A stretch of DNA of 64,000 nt from positions 6,962,501-7,026,500 of the forward strand of contig NZ_CP119147.1 in NCBI RefSeq assembly GCF_029167645.1, in the 5' to 3' direction. Under the pieces are notes generated by a model that saw only the letters and a list, made by a program, of their open reading frames with translations, had not been told where the DNA came from and did not search any database. This document shows positions 63,117 through 64,000 of this stretch, in pieces (within the stretch, counting starts at the first letter, position 1; every line of letters starts with the position of its first letter). Source of the DNA: Streptomyces sp. AM 2-1-1 (GTDB lineage: Bacteria; Actinomycetota; Actinomycetes; Streptomycetales; Streptomycetaceae). Position numbers and translations under genes: made by a program.

Positions 63117-63391
63117 GGTGTGCCCTCCGCCACCAGGTTGCGTACACGGGCGGTGAGGCCGGCGAGCCCTTCGGTGTACAGCGTCCGGTCGCCGAGGTCC
63201 ACCAGGACGCCGTATTCCGCCTCCAGGCTGTCGGCGAGCCGCAGCAGCGCGAGCGAGCTGACACCGAGCGCGGCCAGGGAGGCGGGGGAGTCCACGATGT
63301 CGGCGGCGGCGAGCCGGCCGTCGGTGGCCCGCTCGACCAGTCCGGCGAGGCCCTGAAGGCTGGGGATACGGCTGGGGGCGGGCACGGTCAC
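63113..63391 (-). CDS. free-standing acyl/peptidyl carrier protein
   Basis: A 92-residue helical protein from a GTG overlapping the MbtH stop by four bases. LGVSSLALLRLADSLE resembles the phosphopantetheine site, with Ser46 as the likely attachment residue. It would shuttle an intermediate between the NRPS and the stand-alone condensation protein that follows. Confidence 0.8.
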   Translation of the reverse strand: MTVPAPSRIPSLQGLAGLVERATDGRLAAADIVDSPASLAALGVSSLALLRLADSLEAEYGVLVDLGDRTLYTEGLAGLTARVRNLVAEGTP

Positions 63392-63612
63392 CGGGCACTC
63401 CCGTCCTGCCCGGCGGCCTCGTCGGCCAGCCGGCGGCGCAGGCTGAGCGGCCGGATGTCCGGCCACACCCGGTCGACGTGCGCGACGCACTCCTCCTCGG
63501 TGCCGCTGAAGCCTTCGGGCCGCCACCCGGCGGGCAGCGGGGTGCCCTCCCGCCAGAGTGCGTGCTGCTCCTCGTCGTTGACGGCCACGAGGTAGGGGGT
63601 CGGATCGGTCAT
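63388..63612 (-). CDS. mbtH: MbtH-like protein
   Basis: A 74-residue protein with the full MbtH signature: NDEEQHALW, PAGWRPEGFSGTEEECVAHV and W-x-D-I-RP-SLR. Such proteins bind and activate adenylation domains, here presumably in the NRPS encoded immediately upstream. AAGGAG lies inside the end of the NRPS gene, and four bases separate that stop from this ATG. Confidence 0.95.
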   Translation of the reverse strand: MTDPTPYLVAVNDEEQHALWREGTPLPAGWRPEGFSGTEEECVAHVDRVWPDIRPLSLRRRLADEAAGQDGSAR

Positions 63613-63616
63613 GGGG

Positions 63617-64000
63617 TCACTCCTTGCGCAGTGCGGTGACGGCGGCGGTGATGCCGTGCACGGTGGGGGCGTCGAAGAAGACGTCGAAGGGGAGGTCCAC
63701 GCCGAGGGCGCGGCGGATGCGGGCGGCGATGGCGGTGATGGTCAGCGAATGGCCTCCCAGGTCGAACAGGTCCTCGTCGGGGCCGAGGTCGTCCAGCTCC
63801 AGGACCTCACGCCAGATGCCGAGCACCACCTCGGCGGTGGGACCGAGCGCCGCCCTCTCGTCGCGGCCCGCCACGGCCCCGCGCTCCGGGGCCGGCTCCG
63901 GCAACGCGGCCCGGTCCAGCTTGCCGTTGGGTGTGAGCGGAAAGGCGTCCAGCACCGTGTACGAGGCGGGAACGGCGGCGGCGGGGAGCACGGCGGCGAG
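63617..64000 (-). CDS. NRPS, C-terminal end (adenylation end and carrier domain), continues beyond window
   Basis: The visible 127 residues are the C-terminus of a larger protein that runs past position 64000. LTPNGKLDRAALP is the last core motif (A10) of an adenylation domain, and DLFDLGGHSLTITAI the carrier-domain motif with its phosphopantetheine serine. The protein ends just after the carrier domain, so no thioesterase is attached; the stand-alone carrier and condensation proteins downstream probably continue the assembly. Substrate specificity lies outside the window. Confidence 0.93.
   Translation of the reverse strand, partial: LAAVLPAAAVPASYTVLDAFPLTPNGKLDRAALPEPAPERGAVAGRDERAALGPTAEVVLGIWREVLELDDLGPDEDLFDLGGHSLTITAIAARIRRALGVDLPFDVFFDAPTVHGITAAVTALRKE

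Overview
The window is high-GC DNA with GTG starts, overlapping stop/start pairs and gene families typical of Streptomyces or a close relative. The best lineage markers are an adjacent telomere-associated protein gene (tap) and terminal protein gene (tpg) at 55.8-59.1 kb. These serve linear Streptomyces replicons, so the segment probably lies in a chromosome arm or on a linear plasmid. No telomere palindromes, tRNA or rRNA genes or CRISPR arrays were seen.

Layout. 0-6.3 kb: the start of a STAND-type ATPase regulator, an ScbR/ArpA-like gamma-butyrolactone receptor homologue coupled to a quinone oxidoreductase, a divergent SDR, a cupin, and an acetyltransferase-TetR pair. 6.5-35.5 kb: a type VII secretion locus with mycosin, EccC, EccD, EccB, small WXG100-type proteins, a very long coiled-coil protein, a YbaB-like protein, a 4461-residue putative substrate and a membrane-anchored ricin-type lectin. 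EccE and EccA are not seen. 35.5-47.4 kb: metabolic and regulatory genes (CGNR regulator with MFS pump, gap, GlxA-type regulator, a secreted RelA/SpoT-like pyrophosphokinase, a GNAT-NUDIX fusion, pntA-pntB, an epimerase-like protein). 47.4-55.7 kb: mobile and accessory DNA with two oppositely oriented Tn3 transposase fragments, a TetR/SDR/MFS module, a serine resolvase, two unassigned or immunity-like genes, and an Imm21-type gene enclosed by about 56-bp inverted repeats. 55.8-59.1 kb: tap, a small winged-helix gene, tpg. 59.1-64 kb: a decayed gene, then the distal end of a leftward NRPS operon (NRPS C-terminus, MbtH-like, carrier protein, condensation protein, N,N-dimethylformamidase-like protein), almost all with 4-base overlaps.

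How it works together. In the secretion locus EccB, EccC, EccD and mycosin would form the membrane machine. The WXG100-type proteins are likely helper substrates, and the giant protein starts with a WXG100-like/CpnT-like helical domain, so it is the obvious large cargo. Its body holds a duplicated His/Cys (clan CD-like) module and three OTU-like modules, of which only one copy of each keeps its catalytic residues.

Most interesting points: the giant protein's catalytic and pseudo-catalytic repeats; the orphan immunity gene in a transposon-like inverted-repeat cassette; the operator-like palindromes tied to regulators; and polymerase-like acidic motifs in Tap. All assignments were made by eye from sequence motifs; no database search was possible.
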